This document shows positions 9,358 to 17,726 of a stretch of 57,070 bases of DNA, in pieces. Where the stretch lies: contig CANOBT010000018.1 in assembly GCA_947564305.1 (NCBI GenBank), forward strand, positions 1 through 57,070, given 5' to 3'. The DNA is from an uncultured Lachnospiraceae bacterium (GTDB lineage Bacteria > Bacillota_A > Clostridia > Lachnospirales > Lachnospiraceae). Every line of letters begins with the position of its first letter. The first letter of the stretch is position 1. Made by a program: the position numbers and the translations under genes. The notes below the pieces were generated by a model. That model did not search any database. It was not told the origin of the DNA and saw nothing but the letters and a program-made list of their open reading frames with translations.

Positions 9358-10308
9358 TTACCTCCAGGATTTTCTAACACGGGGATCCACCACACCGTAC
9401 AGCAGATCTACAATCAGGTTACAACCCACCGTCACCAGGGAAATGACCAGTACACAGGCCTGGATGATAAAATAATCCCTCTCTGTGATGGCGCGTATCA
9501 AAAGGGCGCCGATACCCGGAATATTGAAAATACGTTCGATCACTACGGAACCGCCCACAATGATGCGGACCTGCAGCCCGATGATCGTAATGACCGGAAT
9601 CAATGCATTTTTCAAAGCATGCCGGAAGATTACGCTTCCTTCGGAAATTCCGTTGGCCCGGGCCGTGCGTACATAGTCCTGGTTAATGACTTCCAGCATA
9701 TTGGAACGGGTCTGCCTGGTAATCGTGGCAATAAAGCCAAAGGACAAACATAAAACCGGCAGAAACGCCATATAAACATATTCTCCAAAATCGTCGGTGG
9801 GCGCCGTATATCCCTGTATGGGAAGAACATGTAACTTTAAACCAAACAGGAAGATACATAAAATGGCGATCCAGAACTGCGGAACACCAATGCCGATATT
9901 CGCAATGGTCGTGATCAGCTGGTCAATCCATGTCCCGCGCTTTACGGCAGTCACCACGCCAAACAGAATGCCGAAAATGGCGGATATCAATACGACAGGT
10001 ATTCCGATTGCCATGGTAACGGGTAATTTTGTCTTGATCAATGTAGTAACATCCTCGCCGTAGAGAAGAGATTTTCCAAAATCACCATGCATAATCCCTT
10101 CCACCCAAAGTCCATACTGCTGAAGAAGCGGTTTATCCAGATTATATTTCGCACGGTATTCCGCAATCGTTTCTTCTGATACGGATTCTCCAAGGGCAAT
10201 GCGTATCGGATCCCCCGGAAGAATATGCATCAGTGAGAAAGCAAATACAGAGACCAGGAAAATAATCAAAATGGACATCGCCAATCTTTTTATAATGTAT
10301 TTTCCCAT
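9358..10308 (-). CDS. ABC importer permease, DppB/OppB-like
   Basis: 316 residues, six membrane helices. The N terminus MGKYIIKRLAMSILIIFLVS and the following HILPGDPIRIALGE are typical of DppB/OppB, as is the conserved RTARANG loop that contacts the ATPase. AAAAGGAG precedes the ATG. It is the first transporter gene after the block of five NTF2-like genes and lies 14 bases from it, so both are on one message. Confidence 0.93.
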   Translation of the reverse strand: MGKYIIKRLAMSILIIFLVSVFAFSLMHILPGDPIRIALGESVSEETIAEYRAKYNLDKPLLQQYGLWVEGIMHGDFGKSLLYGEDVTTLIKTKLPVTMAIGIPVVLISAIFGILFGVVTAVKRGTWIDQLITTIANIGIGVPQFWIAILCIFLFGLKLHVLPIQGYTAPTDDFGEYVYMAFLPVLCLSFGFIATITRQTRSNMLEVINQDYVRTARANGISEGSVIFRHALKNALIPVITIIGLQVRIIVGGSVVIERIFNIPGIGALLIRAITERDYFIIQACVLVISLVTVGCNLIVDLLYGVVDPRVRKSWR

Positions 10309-10322
10309 AATCTATACTCCTT

Positions 10323-11012
10323 TTAATAGCCTCTTGTGTCTCTCCTAACCCCATAGCCATCCCATGTCTCATAAGGCGCCGGAGGTTCGGGCAGAAATTT
10401 ATTGATTTCGTCCGGCTTGTAATAATCCACAAAACAATCCGACGGCCTTACCAGTTCTTCTGCCTTGCACGCCTCATCCAGAAGCGGATATTCACACTCT
10501 TTCAGATAACTTCTGTTCTGCGTGAGCCACCCATAACAGGTATCACCTTCCACGACTACAATCCATTGCAGATGCCAGAATTTCCAGCCTTTCTCCGTCA
10601 TGGTCAGTTCCACATAATAGCGCCCCATGTCCCAGGCTTCGGATTCTGCCTGCGGCAGACATTTAAATCCAGGTGAGAGCATGCTTGCCCTGGCTGTTTT
10701 GCCGTCTCCGGCAATCTCTACGGTAAGGGCTGCCGCTCCGTGCTGCACCATAGCGCCGCCCATGCGGCCAATTTCTACCCTCTGGTCATAAAAATCCATA
10801 ATTTCCTTTTTTCCCTGATATTTACCCCGCCCCAGTTCCAGAGACACCTCCGGGTCCTCCATTGCAAAACAGGAAGCAATGCCTTTCACATCGCCGTTTT
10901 CCAGGCAGAACAAATAGCGGTTGAGCAAATTACGAATCTCCGTCAGGCTCAGGGCATGGTTGATTTTTTCTTCCAGTGCATCCAGATGTCTGATACTGTC
11001 TTTTTCTGTCAT
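10323..11012 (-). CDS. NTF2/SnoaL-like protein, paralogue 5 of 5
   Basis: 229 residues, no signal peptide or membrane segment. A helical start (residues 1-35, DALEEKINHALSLTEIRNLLN) leads into an NTF2-type cone fold: MEDPEVSLELGRGKYQGKKE, DFYDQRVEIGRMGGAMVQHG, then strands with KFWHLQWIVVVEGD near 135-150. The C-terminal tail LPEPPAPYETWDG ending in TRGY is shared with the other four paralogues. NTF2/SnoaL-like proteins include dehydratases, isomerases, cyclases and non-catalytic subunits, for example BaiE of bile acid metabolism, so the reaction is open. This copy keeps the YGWL.QNRSY.KE segment of paralogues 1 and 2. GGAGG precedes the start. Confidence 0.88.
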   Translation of the reverse strand: MTEKDSIRHLDALEEKINHALSLTEIRNLLNRYLFCLENGDVKGIASCFAMEDPEVSLELGRGKYQGKKEIMDFYDQRVEIGRMGGAMVQHGAAALTVEIAGDGKTARASMLSPGFKCLPQAESEAWDMGRYYVELTMTEKGWKFWHLQWIVVVEGDTCYGWLTQNRSYLKECEYPLLDEACKAEELVRPSDCFVDYYKPDEINKFLPEPPAPYETWDGYGVRRDTRGY

Positions 11013-11026
11013 AGCAGATTCCTCCT

Positions 11027-11725
11027 TTACTGCTTCCTGGTAATATCCATAGAGGTTTTACCGTTCCAGGTATCATATGCCTTCGGAGGCTCCGGCATCA
11101 GATAATTCACTCTTTCAGGGTCATAGTGCTTCGGCCATTCATAATCCGCCGGATAACTTCCAGGCGCACCTTTCGGCATATCTGCATAAACATCAGCTAA
11201 TTCCGGATGTACCAGTTCTTTGTCATGGGCTGTCTGCTCCTTCAGCCAGCCAACCGTCATCGGCGTCTCAAAGGTACGGAAATACTGTACATACCACAGC
11301 TTCCACCCGCCGTCTTCCTTAATCAGGTCCACATGGTATTTTCCATAAATCCAGTTCTGGACCAACGCCTTTGCCGCGGCATCCAGGCCTGATGCCAGGC
11401 AGGTCAGTTTGGCTGTTTTTCCATCCTTTGCAATCTCAACCACCGGAGTATCTACATAGTGATAAATCATGATGCCCGGTTTTTTCGCAAGCTTCGGCAT
11501 AAAGCCAAAATATTCTCTGATTTTATCATATCCTTCAAAAATACCCTCCTCGGCAATTTCCAGAGAGACATCTGCCCGTGTGGAGAATTGCTCCATTGTT
11601 CCGTTTATATGAAGCTCCCCATAGTAATGTATATAGCGGTAAAACCGGGTCAATATGGCATCCGTATCCGACAAACCTTCTGCAAAAAGTTCCAATTGTT
11701 CTAAATCCTTTTCCAATGCTTCCAT
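11027..11725 (-). CDS. NTF2/SnoaL-like protein, paralogue 4 of 5
   Basis: 232 residues. Same plan as its neighbours: N-terminal helix, YFGFMPKLAKKPGIMIYHYV, EIAKDGKTAKLTCLASG, YHVDLIKEDGGWKLWYVQYF, and the C-terminal LMPEPPKAYDTWNG. It groups with paralogue 3 (shared LAKKPGI/LSKKPGI, PELADV.). Where most copies have the two histidines of WH.HW or WH.QW, this one has LWYVQYF, so a putative active-site position differs; it may be a structural partner rather than an enzyme (inference). GGGAGGA precedes the ATG, and the gap to the next gene is 14 bases. Confidence 0.87.
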   Translation of the reverse strand: MEALEKDLEQLELFAEGLSDTDAILTRFYRYIHYYGELHINGTMEQFSTRADVSLEIAEEGIFEGYDKIREYFGFMPKLAKKPGIMIYHYVDTPVVEIAKDGKTAKLTCLASGLDAAAKALVQNWIYGKYHVDLIKEDGGWKLWYVQYFRTFETPMTVGWLKEQTAHDKELVHPELADVYADMPKGAPGSYPADYEWPKHYDPERVNYLMPEPPKAYDTWNGKTSMDITRKQ

Positions 11726-11739
11726 ACTGATATCCTCCC

Positions 11740-12462
11740 TTAATATTTCTCTCTGTCCCAGAAATGCTGTAAAATACGGGTTCTCTTTAATGCCGTAATA
11801 CCGTCATATGTTTCATAGGGATCCGGTGCCTCCGGGATATAATCATAGGGTGTCTTCGGGTTAAAGATTACAGGCCAGTACGTACTTGGCTTATTTGCTC
11901 TTGATGTAAATACATCCGCAAGTTCCGGATGCTTCCACTCCTCATTGTTCGTAGTCTGCGAATACATAAAGCCTTTCTTTACTTCCGAATCATATACAAT
12001 AAACCAATGTAGATGCCAGATTTTCCATGTACCGTCATCTTCCTTGATAAAGTCTACATAATAACGTCCCGCCAGATATGTCTGGAGCTTTGCGGCAGCA
12101 ACTCCCTTTATTCCTCTGGCAAAGCATACCAGCTTGGCTGTTTTTCCGTCACCGGCAAGTTCGATTACCGGACAGACACAATGCTGCTCCACCAGGATTC
12201 CTGGTTTTTTGGAGAGTCTCCGGAAACAATCGAAATAACTTTCCACCGCTTCTTTTCCCTCATACACCTCAGAATAACCTTCTTCTATCGATACATCACT
12301 CTGATTCAGTGCCAGAGTGGATAAGATTCCCTCCACATGCTGCAGGTTGTAATACTGCAGGTATGTGTCAAACACTTTTTCAACTGTCTGGATATCTGAT
12401 ACTCTCTGTGCTCTTCTCTTTAAATCCTCATATCTTGCACGAAGCTGTTCTTCCCTTTCCAT
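11740..12462 (-). CDS. NTF2/SnoaL-like protein, paralogue 3 of 5
   Basis: 240 residues. An N-terminal charged helix, then DVSIEEGYSEVYEGKEAVESY, LSKKPGILVEQHC, ELAGDGKTAKLVCF, YYVDFIKEDDGTWKIWHLHW and the family tail YIPEAPDPYETYDG. It lacks the terminal TRGY of the others and ends in a basic and aromatic extension. Two ATGs are possible: 12468 has AGGAG only three bases away, 12462 has it nine bases away and is preferred. The closest sibling by shared words is paralogue 4. Function within the fold family is unassigned. Confidence 0.87.
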   Translation of the reverse strand: MEREEQLRARYEDLKRRAQRVSDIQTVEKVFDTYLQYYNLQHVEGILSTLALNQSDVSIEEGYSEVYEGKEAVESYFDCFRRLSKKPGILVEQHCVCPVIELAGDGKTAKLVCFARGIKGVAAAKLQTYLAGRYYVDFIKEDDGTWKIWHLHWFIVYDSEVKKGFMYSQTTNNEEWKHPELADVFTSRANKPSTYWPVIFNPKTPYDYIPEAPDPYETYDGITALKRTRILQHFWDREKY

Positions 12463-12482
12463 ATTCATTTTCTCCTTCTATG

Positions 12483-12522
12483 ATTTGTAACTGACTGCAG
12501 CGCAAGTGACCACCTGCATGCC
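12483..12522. repeat. Short intergenic repeat, copy 1
   Basis: ATTTGTAACTGACTGCAGCG followed by CAAGTGACCACCTGC. It belongs to a family of about 40-base intergenic elements that share the start ATTTGTAA.C, a TGC..GCAAGTG hairpin and a TGCCTG tail, also found at 13275, 14031, 15748 and 30871. It sits between paralogues 2 and 3. Confidence 0.6.
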
Positions 12523-12563
12523 AAAAAGCCTTTCGAAAAAATACCCTGCATTTGCCTCCAACC

Positions 12564-13259
12564 TTAATATCCCCGTGTCCTTGCCATGTCATCGGCTTCT
12601 TCCCATGTATCATAAGGCTTTGGCGGCTCCGGATAAACATACATGTGCCCGTCCTGACGGTAATTGTCCTCATACGGACAAGGCTCCGGCGCGACTGTGA
12701 TATTTCCGTTGTGGATACTGTCCAATTCGTCAAACATACATTCTTTCCAGTAACTTCTGTTCTGATACAGCCATCCATAGGCTGCATCCGCCTCTACAAA
12801 AATAAACCAGTGCCAGTGCCAGATTTTCCATACACCGTCAACCTTCACCAGGTCATGGTAATACTTTCCTTCCGACCAGACCTGTGAATGCCCCAGTGCC
12901 AGACATTTGTAGCCCGGCGAAAACTCTGCCACCTTTGCCGTTTTGCCGTCTCCGGCAATCTCGATCACTTTCGCCACAGATTCATGCTCTACCAACGCAC
13001 CCGGCATACGTGCAAGCGCGGGACGCTGGTCGAAAAACTCCAGATTCGGCCTGGATCCTACCATACGTCCGCCCATACCCGCATCTGACCAGACGCGGGG
13101 TGCGTCCCAGTTGACCGTATCCGTAATGCCGTTGCAGTCCGCTCCCTGAAAATAAGAAAGGTATTTATTAATCTCTTTGGTGATGGCGATCACGTCTTCT
13201 GCATGGGTAATCTTTTTTTCCAGTGTATCCAGACGCTTTTCCATCTCATCTAAATTCAT
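12564..13259 (-). CDS. NTF2/SnoaL-like protein, paralogue 2 of 5
   Basis: 231 residues from the ATG at 13259, chosen because AGGAGGG lies just upstream and because the N terminus MNLDEMEKRLDTLEKKI then matches paralogue 1. Visible blocks: ADCNGIT, FDQRPALARMPGALVEHESV, FSPGYKCLALGHSQVWSEGK, KIWHWHWFIFVEADAAYGWL, YQNRSYWKECMFDELDSIHN, and the tail YPEPPKPYDTWEE ending in ARTRGY. It is the nearest relative of paralogue 1, with several 15-20 residue stretches identical, so this pair arose by the most recent duplication. Likely a cytoplasmic enzyme or subunit acting on the imported compound (inference). Confidence 0.88.
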   Translation of the reverse strand: MNLDEMEKRLDTLEKKITHAEDVIAITKEINKYLSYFQGADCNGITDTVNWDAPRVWSDAGMGGRMVGSRPNLEFFDQRPALARMPGALVEHESVAKVIEIAGDGKTAKVAEFSPGYKCLALGHSQVWSEGKYYHDLVKVDGVWKIWHWHWFIFVEADAAYGWLYQNRSYWKECMFDELDSIHNGNITVAPEPCPYEDNYRQDGHMYVYPEPPKPYDTWEEADDMARTRGY

Positions 13260-13274
13260 CCCTGTCCCTCCTGT

Positions 13275-13315
13275 ATCTGCAACCAATCCTCTTTGCAGAT
13301 TGATTGCCTGCTTAC
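13275..13315. repeat. Short intergenic repeat, copy 2
   Basis: ATCTGCAACCAATCCTCTTT followed by GCAGATTGATTGCCTGCTTA, between paralogues 1 and 2. The right half is nearly the same as in the copy at 30871 (GCAGATTGATTGCCTGCTT). Confidence 0.6.
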
Positions 13316-14014
13316 CTAATATCCTCTTGTAAACTTTGTATCTGCCGGTCCGTCCCATGCAGCATAGGGTTCCGGCGGTTCCGGAAACATATAAAGATAT
13401 CCGTCCGCCCGGTAGTTGTCCCCGGGTCTGGTAGGTGCCGGCGGAACCGTGATATTCCCGTTGTGGATGCTGTCCAGTTCCTCAAACATGCATTCTTTCC
13501 AATAACTCCTGTTCTGATACAGCCATCCGTACGCTGCATCTGCTTCACACACTACATACCAGTGTCCATGCCAGATCTTCCATTTCCCGTCCACACATTT
13601 TAAGTCTTTGTAGTACTTCCCCATGGACCATACCTGTGACTGCCCCAGTGCGAGACATTTATAGCCCGGACAGAAATCAATCACCTTTGCCGTCTGAAGG
13701 TCATCGGCAATCTCAATAATCTGGGACACAGATTCATGTTCCACCAGTGCACCCGGCATGCGCGCCAGCGCAGGGCGTTGGTCAAAAAATTCCAAATTTG
13801 CCCTTGGCCCTGCCAGCGCCCCGCCCATGCCAGCGTCTATCCACATTTCATCCTCCGGCCTTAAGTCCAGATTTTTTGTGATCCCGTTACAATCCGCACC
13901 CTGGAAATACAATTCGTATGTGTTGAGAAGCTTCCTGCATTCTATCATAGCCTCTGTACGGGCAATTTTCTTTTCCAGTACATCCAGCCTTTTTTCCATC
14001 GCTTCTGATTCCAT
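13316..14014 (-). CDS. NTF2/SnoaL-like protein, paralogue 1 of 5
   Basis: 232 residues. A helix at residues 1-35 (EAMEKRLDVLEKKIARTEAM), then GADCNGITKNLDL, FDQRPALARMPGALVEHESV, FCPGYKCLALGQSQVWSMGK, KIWHGHWYVVCEADAAYGWL, NRSYWKECMFEELDSIHNGN and the tail MFPEPPEPYAAWDG ending in TRGY. It is the first of five adjacent members of one family; the histidines after LVEH and in WHGHW and the conserved acidic and tryptophan residues are candidates for an active site. GGAGG stands six bases before the ATG. It directly follows the binding lipoprotein gene in the operon. Confidence 0.88.
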   Translation of the reverse strand: MESEAMEKRLDVLEKKIARTEAMIECRKLLNTYELYFQGADCNGITKNLDLRPEDEMWIDAGMGGALAGPRANLEFFDQRPALARMPGALVEHESVSQIIEIADDLQTAKVIDFCPGYKCLALGQSQVWSMGKYYKDLKCVDGKWKIWHGHWYVVCEADAAYGWLYQNRSYWKECMFEELDSIHNGNITVPPAPTRPGDNYRADGYLYMFPEPPEPYAAWDGPADTKFTRGY

Positions 14015-14030
14015 CTAAAACCTCCGGGTT

Positions 14031-14069
14031 ATTTGTAACCACTTGCAGCGCAAGTGTCCGGCTTCTTAC
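14031..14069. repeat. Short intergenic repeat, copy 3
   Basis: ATTTGTAACCACTTGCAGCG then CAAGTGTCCGGCTTCTTAC. It contains a perfect 7-base-pair hairpin (CACTTGC / GCAAGTG) with a three-base loop, between the binding-protein gene and paralogue 1. Confidence 0.65.
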
Positions 14070-14105
14070 CCGCCGCCTGCATTCCTGGCTGATATACGCG
14101 GTTTC

Positions 14106-15731
14106 TTATTTTTCCAGCCATGCTTTATGCAGTGTACCTGCGGAATATTCCGCATCATTGACTCCGTCGTCATGAAGCTTTCCACTCTTGATGATCGGCT
14201 GATATACGGTAACAACCGGATTCAAATCGCAGATATCATCAATCAGGACAGTCTGGGCATTGCGGATTGCTTCCTGTGCTTCCTCAGGCGTCTTTGCGCC
14301 TACCGCCTCTACGATTGCAGAGTCCAGTTCATCCGTACGCAGCAGAGAGTCCAGACCAAGGACGATGCCGCTTAATCCCTGACGGAACATAGAAGACATC
14401 TGGTTGGTCACATCGATAGGCAGAGAAGATGTATGGAAAAACATTCCGGTACTCCATTTCGGCAGATTCTGTGAGAAATCGCCTGTATCCTGCACGTCTA
14501 CTTCCATCTCAATGCCGATTTCCGCAAGCATTGCCTGAATTGCTGTTACACAGTTTACCTGCATGATGTCATTGCGGACAATACAGGTTGTCTTGAAGCC
14601 ATTTTCATAGCCTGCTTCTTTCAAAAGCGCTTTTGCTTTCTCCACATCATAGTCATAACCTTTGGTTTCCGTATTGTAAAATACAGACCCTTCCGGCGCA
14701 AACTGATTGGTCACAGCCGCATAGCCGCTGTAAATACTGTCAACCAACGCTTCTTTATCAATTGCATAAGAAACTGCCTGACGCACTTTTACGTCATAGA
14801 AAGGATTGTTCTCTTCATCCAGACAGTTAAAGCAGAGCAATGCAATCTGGGAAGGCACACCCAAAGCAGCCGTACATCCGGAAGCCTTCAGCTCGTCTAC
14901 CAGTTTATAATCTGTACAGTACATCATCTGTGCGTCATCATTCTGCATTGCCGCCTGTGCTACCAGGGAATCTGAATATATCTTCACTGTCACGGTATCC
15001 AGATAGGGCTCACCCTGCCAGTAATCATCAAATCTGGTAAATACTTTTTCCGTATCCCGGCTCATGCTCTCAAAAGCAAACGGACCTGTGCCGACCGGTT
15101 TGGCCTCGCAGCCTTCCTCACCGCCTTCTTCATAAGCCTTCTGTGAAGTCATGATACCGCATTCCCGTGCCAGGGAGTAAGGAATAGTTGCATCCCACTG
15201 AGACAGTTTGATTTCAAACGTATAATCTCCGGTCGCTTCTATGGAATCGATATTGCTGAAAAATGCGCCGCTCTTAATCCCTTTTTCTTTATATACATTT
15301 AGGCACCATGCGGCGGCCTCACCGGTCAGTTCCGTACCGTCATGGAACTTGATTCCATCATTCAGGGTGATGGTATACTTCAGCTCCTCCTGATCTGCAT
15401 CATAAGATTTTGCCAGCCATGGACCCACATTTCCGGTATCATCCACACGGAACAGTGTTTCATACACCGTGTTCATGTACTGGAACTTGTCATTGTAGGA
15501 CTGCAGGTTATACCATACAGTATGGGTAACCTCGGCAGTATCAATGATGACAAGATCACCGCCCTTCTGCGGTCCGCCAGTAGAAGCTTCCTCAGAATCG
15601 TCCTTTTCCTGTGCTTCCTCTTCTGCCTTGCTGCCGGAAGTTCCGTCTGTTTGGTTTGTGTCATTTCCGCATGCACACAGCCCCAGAGACAATGTCAACG
15701 CCAATAGAAAACTTAATACACGTTTCTTCAT
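14106..15731 (-). CDS. ABC transporter substrate-binding lipoprotein, family 5 (SBP_bac_5)
   Basis: 541 residues. A lipoprotein signal peptide MKKRVLSFLLALTLSLGLCAC with the lipid-anchored cysteine at residue 21, followed by an acidic and threonine-rich linker (about 22-55), then a family 5 binding domain: VYETLFRVDDTGNVGPWLAK, LNDGIKFHDGTELT and VRQAVSYAIDKEALVDSIY, all typical landmarks. It captures the solute outside the membrane for the DppB/C/D/F-like importer encoded downstream in the same operon. It lies between the metabolic enzymes and the NTF2-like block. GGAGGA precedes the start. The ligand is unknown. Confidence 0.94.
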   Translation of the reverse strand: MKKRVLSFLLALTLSLGLCACGNDTNQTDGTSGSKAEEEAQEKDDSEEASTGGPQKGGDLVIIDTAEVTHTVWYNLQSYNDKFQYMNTVYETLFRVDDTGNVGPWLAKSYDADQEELKYTITLNDGIKFHDGTELTGEAAAWCLNVYKEKGIKSGAFFSNIDSIEATGDYTFEIKLSQWDATIPYSLARECGIMTSQKAYEEGGEEGCEAKPVGTGPFAFESMSRDTEKVFTRFDDYWQGEPYLDTVTVKIYSDSLVAQAAMQNDDAQMMYCTDYKLVDELKASGCTAALGVPSQIALLCFNCLDEENNPFYDVKVRQAVSYAIDKEALVDSIYSGYAAVTNQFAPEGSVFYNTETKGYDYDVEKAKALLKEAGYENGFKTTCIVRNDIMQVNCVTAIQAMLAEIGIEMEVDVQDTGDFSQNLPKWSTGMFFHTSSLPIDVTNQMSSMFRQGLSGIVLGLDSLLRTDELDSAIVEAVGAKTPEEAQEAIRNAQTVLIDDICDLNPVVTVYQPIIKSGKLHDDGVNDAEYSAGTLHKAWLEK

Positions 15732-15747
15732 AGTTTTTTCCTCCTCT

Positions 15748-15783
15748 ATTTGTAATCACCTGCCGCGCAAGTGACTGCCTGAT
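15748..15783. repeat. Short intergenic repeat, copy 4
   Basis: ATTTGTAATCACCTGCCGCG then CAAGTGACTGCCTGAT. Hairpin CACTTGC..GCAGGTG on the minus strand, between the second PEP-mutase-like gene and the binding-protein gene. Confidence 0.6.
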
Positions 15784-15786
15784 AAA

Positions 15787-16728
15787 TTATTTCATATGAG
15801 TCTCCATATGGCAGAAGAAATCAGATTTTTGTCCTGATATCGTATCTTCCGGCCGTTTTTCCCAATTCATCTCGATATCCTGCCAGTAGTTGTCCTGTAA
15901 ACCAAACAATTCACATGGACATACAAAATGCGGTTCAGGAGTCAGGGTCTTATTAAAATAGGTGTTGTTGCGGTCTTTAAAAATGTGATGTCCGTAGTCC
16001 AGCATCCCCTCCAATGCAGCATACATCAGATAATGGATTCCCACAAATTTGAATCCCAGAGGTGTCAGGTCATCAATATCCACATCACTCTTCCCGTCTT
16101 TGGAGCCTAAGTCCGGATACATCTTCCATCCTGGAACCCGCCGGGATATCTCACGGCACAGCTCCATCTTTTTATCTGCCGGAGCTTTGTTTAACTCCAC
16201 CAGAAGGGTCATCTCTGCTCCTGCTTCCATATAGGCATTGCAGCGCGCGCAGGCCTCTTCCAGATTTTTATACGGATCCAGGTCGCACCGGGCGATCAAC
16301 ATACAGTCCGTATCCTTCAAAGCAGCATAGGCAGCCGTAAAACGCTTGACTGCGTCCTCCTTGGAAATCAATTTTCCCTCTGCGTCCAGATCTGTGATCA
16401 GTATACCGGATGCGCCCGCGCGTGCCATGCGCACGCAGGCATGATAGGTATTTATAGGTTTTCCAAACCCGTCATCCGCATCGATGACCAGAGGCAGAGG
16501 TGAAAATGCTGCAATCCTCTCCGTAGCGCCGACCACGTCATCCAGGGTGATCAAACCCATGTCCGGGTTACCCATGATACTGCAGGAAAATTCTGCACTG
16601 CTTAACAGTATTGCCTGGAATCCGCACAATTCCACACATTTAGCAGAAGAGCAGTCAAAAATTTCCGGGCACATCACAATCTCCTCTGATTCTTTAAGCA
16701 GCTGCCTCAATGATTTTTTACATGCCAT
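15787..16728 (-). CDS. PEP mutase/isocitrate lyase superfamily protein, copy 2
   Basis: 313 residues, a TIM-barrel C-C (or C-P) bond enzyme family. The metal-binding signature appears as LVIDADDGFG near residues 80-90, with CPEIFDCSSAK near 20 and LIARCDLDP further on. The catalytic-loop cysteine of true isocitrate and methylisocitrate lyases (KKCGH-type) is absent; the corresponding region reads ITDLDAEGKLISKEDA. It is therefore more likely an oxaloacetate-decarboxylase-like, dialkylmalate-lyase-like or other 2-oxo/hydroxy acid enzyme. It lies 18 bases after a paralogue. GGAGG precedes the start. Confidence 0.88.
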   Translation of the reverse strand: MACKKSLRQLLKESEEIVMCPEIFDCSSAKCVELCGFQAILLSSAEFSCSIMGNPDMGLITLDDVVGATERIAAFSPLPLVIDADDGFGKPINTYHACVRMARAGASGILITDLDAEGKLISKEDAVKRFTAAYAALKDTDCMLIARCDLDPYKNLEEACARCNAYMEAGAEMTLLVELNKAPADKKMELCREISRRVPGWKMYPDLGSKDGKSDVDIDDLTPLGFKFVGIHYLMYAALEGMLDYGHHIFKDRNNTYFNKTLTPEPHFVCPCELFGLQDNYWQDIEMNWEKRPEDTISGQKSDFFCHMETHMK

Positions 16729-16746
16729 ATCTAAAACCTCCTTTAG

Positions 16747-17703
16747 TTAAAATTTATCCGTATCTCTTACGAAAAACGGCGTAATCCTTTTTGCAAGTGC
16801 ATCCTCCGGGTCCGCCACATACCGGCTCTCCAGTTCCGCCCAATATCCGTCGCGCAGATAGAAGGTCATCGGTGAAAAGCATTTAAATCCGGTGTAATCA
16901 TAATGACTGTCCACATACACGTTATTGCGTGATTCCATCACGTGTTTCCCTGTGTCAAGCATTGCAAGCATTGCGGCATGCATAGAATAATGGACTCCTA
17001 CGAATTTATATCTGTATTTCGCAATTTCATCCAGATCCACGTCGCTTTGACCGCCATGAGACATCAGATCCGGATACCAGTGCCAGCCAGGAATTTCTTC
17101 CGAAAGCTGCTTTGCCAGAGGGAAACGGCGCTCGGCCGGAGCACTGTTTAAGCCCAACACACAGATACAATCCGCTCCTGCCTCCACATAACGGTTACAG
17201 CGGTCAACCACTTCCTCCGGATGTTCCATCGGGTTTACATCACATCGGGCAATCAAAACAGCGCCCGCATCGGCTTCCTCTAACCCGTCTTTTGCCGCCT
17301 TGAACCTAAGGACCGCTTCCTCCATCGGCAGTACGCCCGCTTTAGACTGGGCCGCCGCATCCGTAATAAGCACGCCTGCCGCACCCGCTTTAGCAAGACG
17401 CCTGCAGGCATACCAGGTATTCAAAGCCCTGCCAAACCCAAAACCATCATCTGCATCTATCAGAAGAGGCATGCTTACTGCATTGGTGATCCGGTCTGTG
17501 ATCCAGACAAACTCATCCAGAGACAAAAGCTGCAGATCCGGCACTCCGGTCATGGCGCATGCAAAATCCCCGCTGCTCAGCATAATACATTCAAAGCCAT
17601 TAATCTCAGCTGCCCGCGCGGACGCACAGTCATGAAGTTCCGGGACAATGATAATCTCCTCTTTTGCCATTAGTTCTTTCAAGTTAATTTTGTTTCGTTT
17701 CAT
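16747..17703 (-). CDS. PEP mutase/isocitrate lyase superfamily protein, copy 1
   Basis: 318 residues from the ATG at 17703, which has AAAGGAGG eight bases upstream; a longer in-frame extension begins inside the preceding gene and is rejected. Landmarks: VPELHDCASARAAE, LLSLDEFVWITDRI, LLIDADDGFGFGRALNT, VLIARCDVNP, VGVHYSMHAAM. The DADDG metal signature is intact and the lyase KKCGH loop is missing, as in the copy beside it (ITDAAAQSKAGVLPMEEA). The two proteins share the overall plan and may form a heteromer or act on successive intermediates (inference). Confidence 0.88.
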   Translation of the reverse strand: MKRNKINLKELMAKEEIIIVPELHDCASARAAEINGFECIMLSSGDFACAMTGVPDLQLLSLDEFVWITDRITNAVSMPLLIDADDGFGFGRALNTWYACRRLAKAGAAGVLITDAAAQSKAGVLPMEEAVLRFKAAKDGLEEADAGAVLIARCDVNPMEHPEEVVDRCNRYVEAGADCICVLGLNSAPAERRFPLAKQLSEEIPGWHWYPDLMSHGGQSDVDLDEIAKYRYKFVGVHYSMHAAMLAMLDTGKHVMESRNNVYVDSHYDYTGFKCFSPMTFYLRDGYWAELESRYVADPEDALAKRITPFFVRDTDKF

Positions 17704-17726
17704 AGAGCACCTCCTTTTTTGCAACC

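Noticed and set aside
10323..14014. Assignment of the five NTF2-like genes as bile acid 7-dehydratases (BaiE)
   Set aside because: They share only the fold family; none of the other bai operon enzymes (BaiB, BaiCD, BaiA, BaiF, BaiG, BaiH) is present and the importer type differs.
15787..17703. Naming the two barrel enzymes isocitrate lyase or methylisocitrate lyase
   Set aside because: The catalytic cysteine loop of these lyases is missing and no glyoxylate or methylcitrate cycle genes are nearby.
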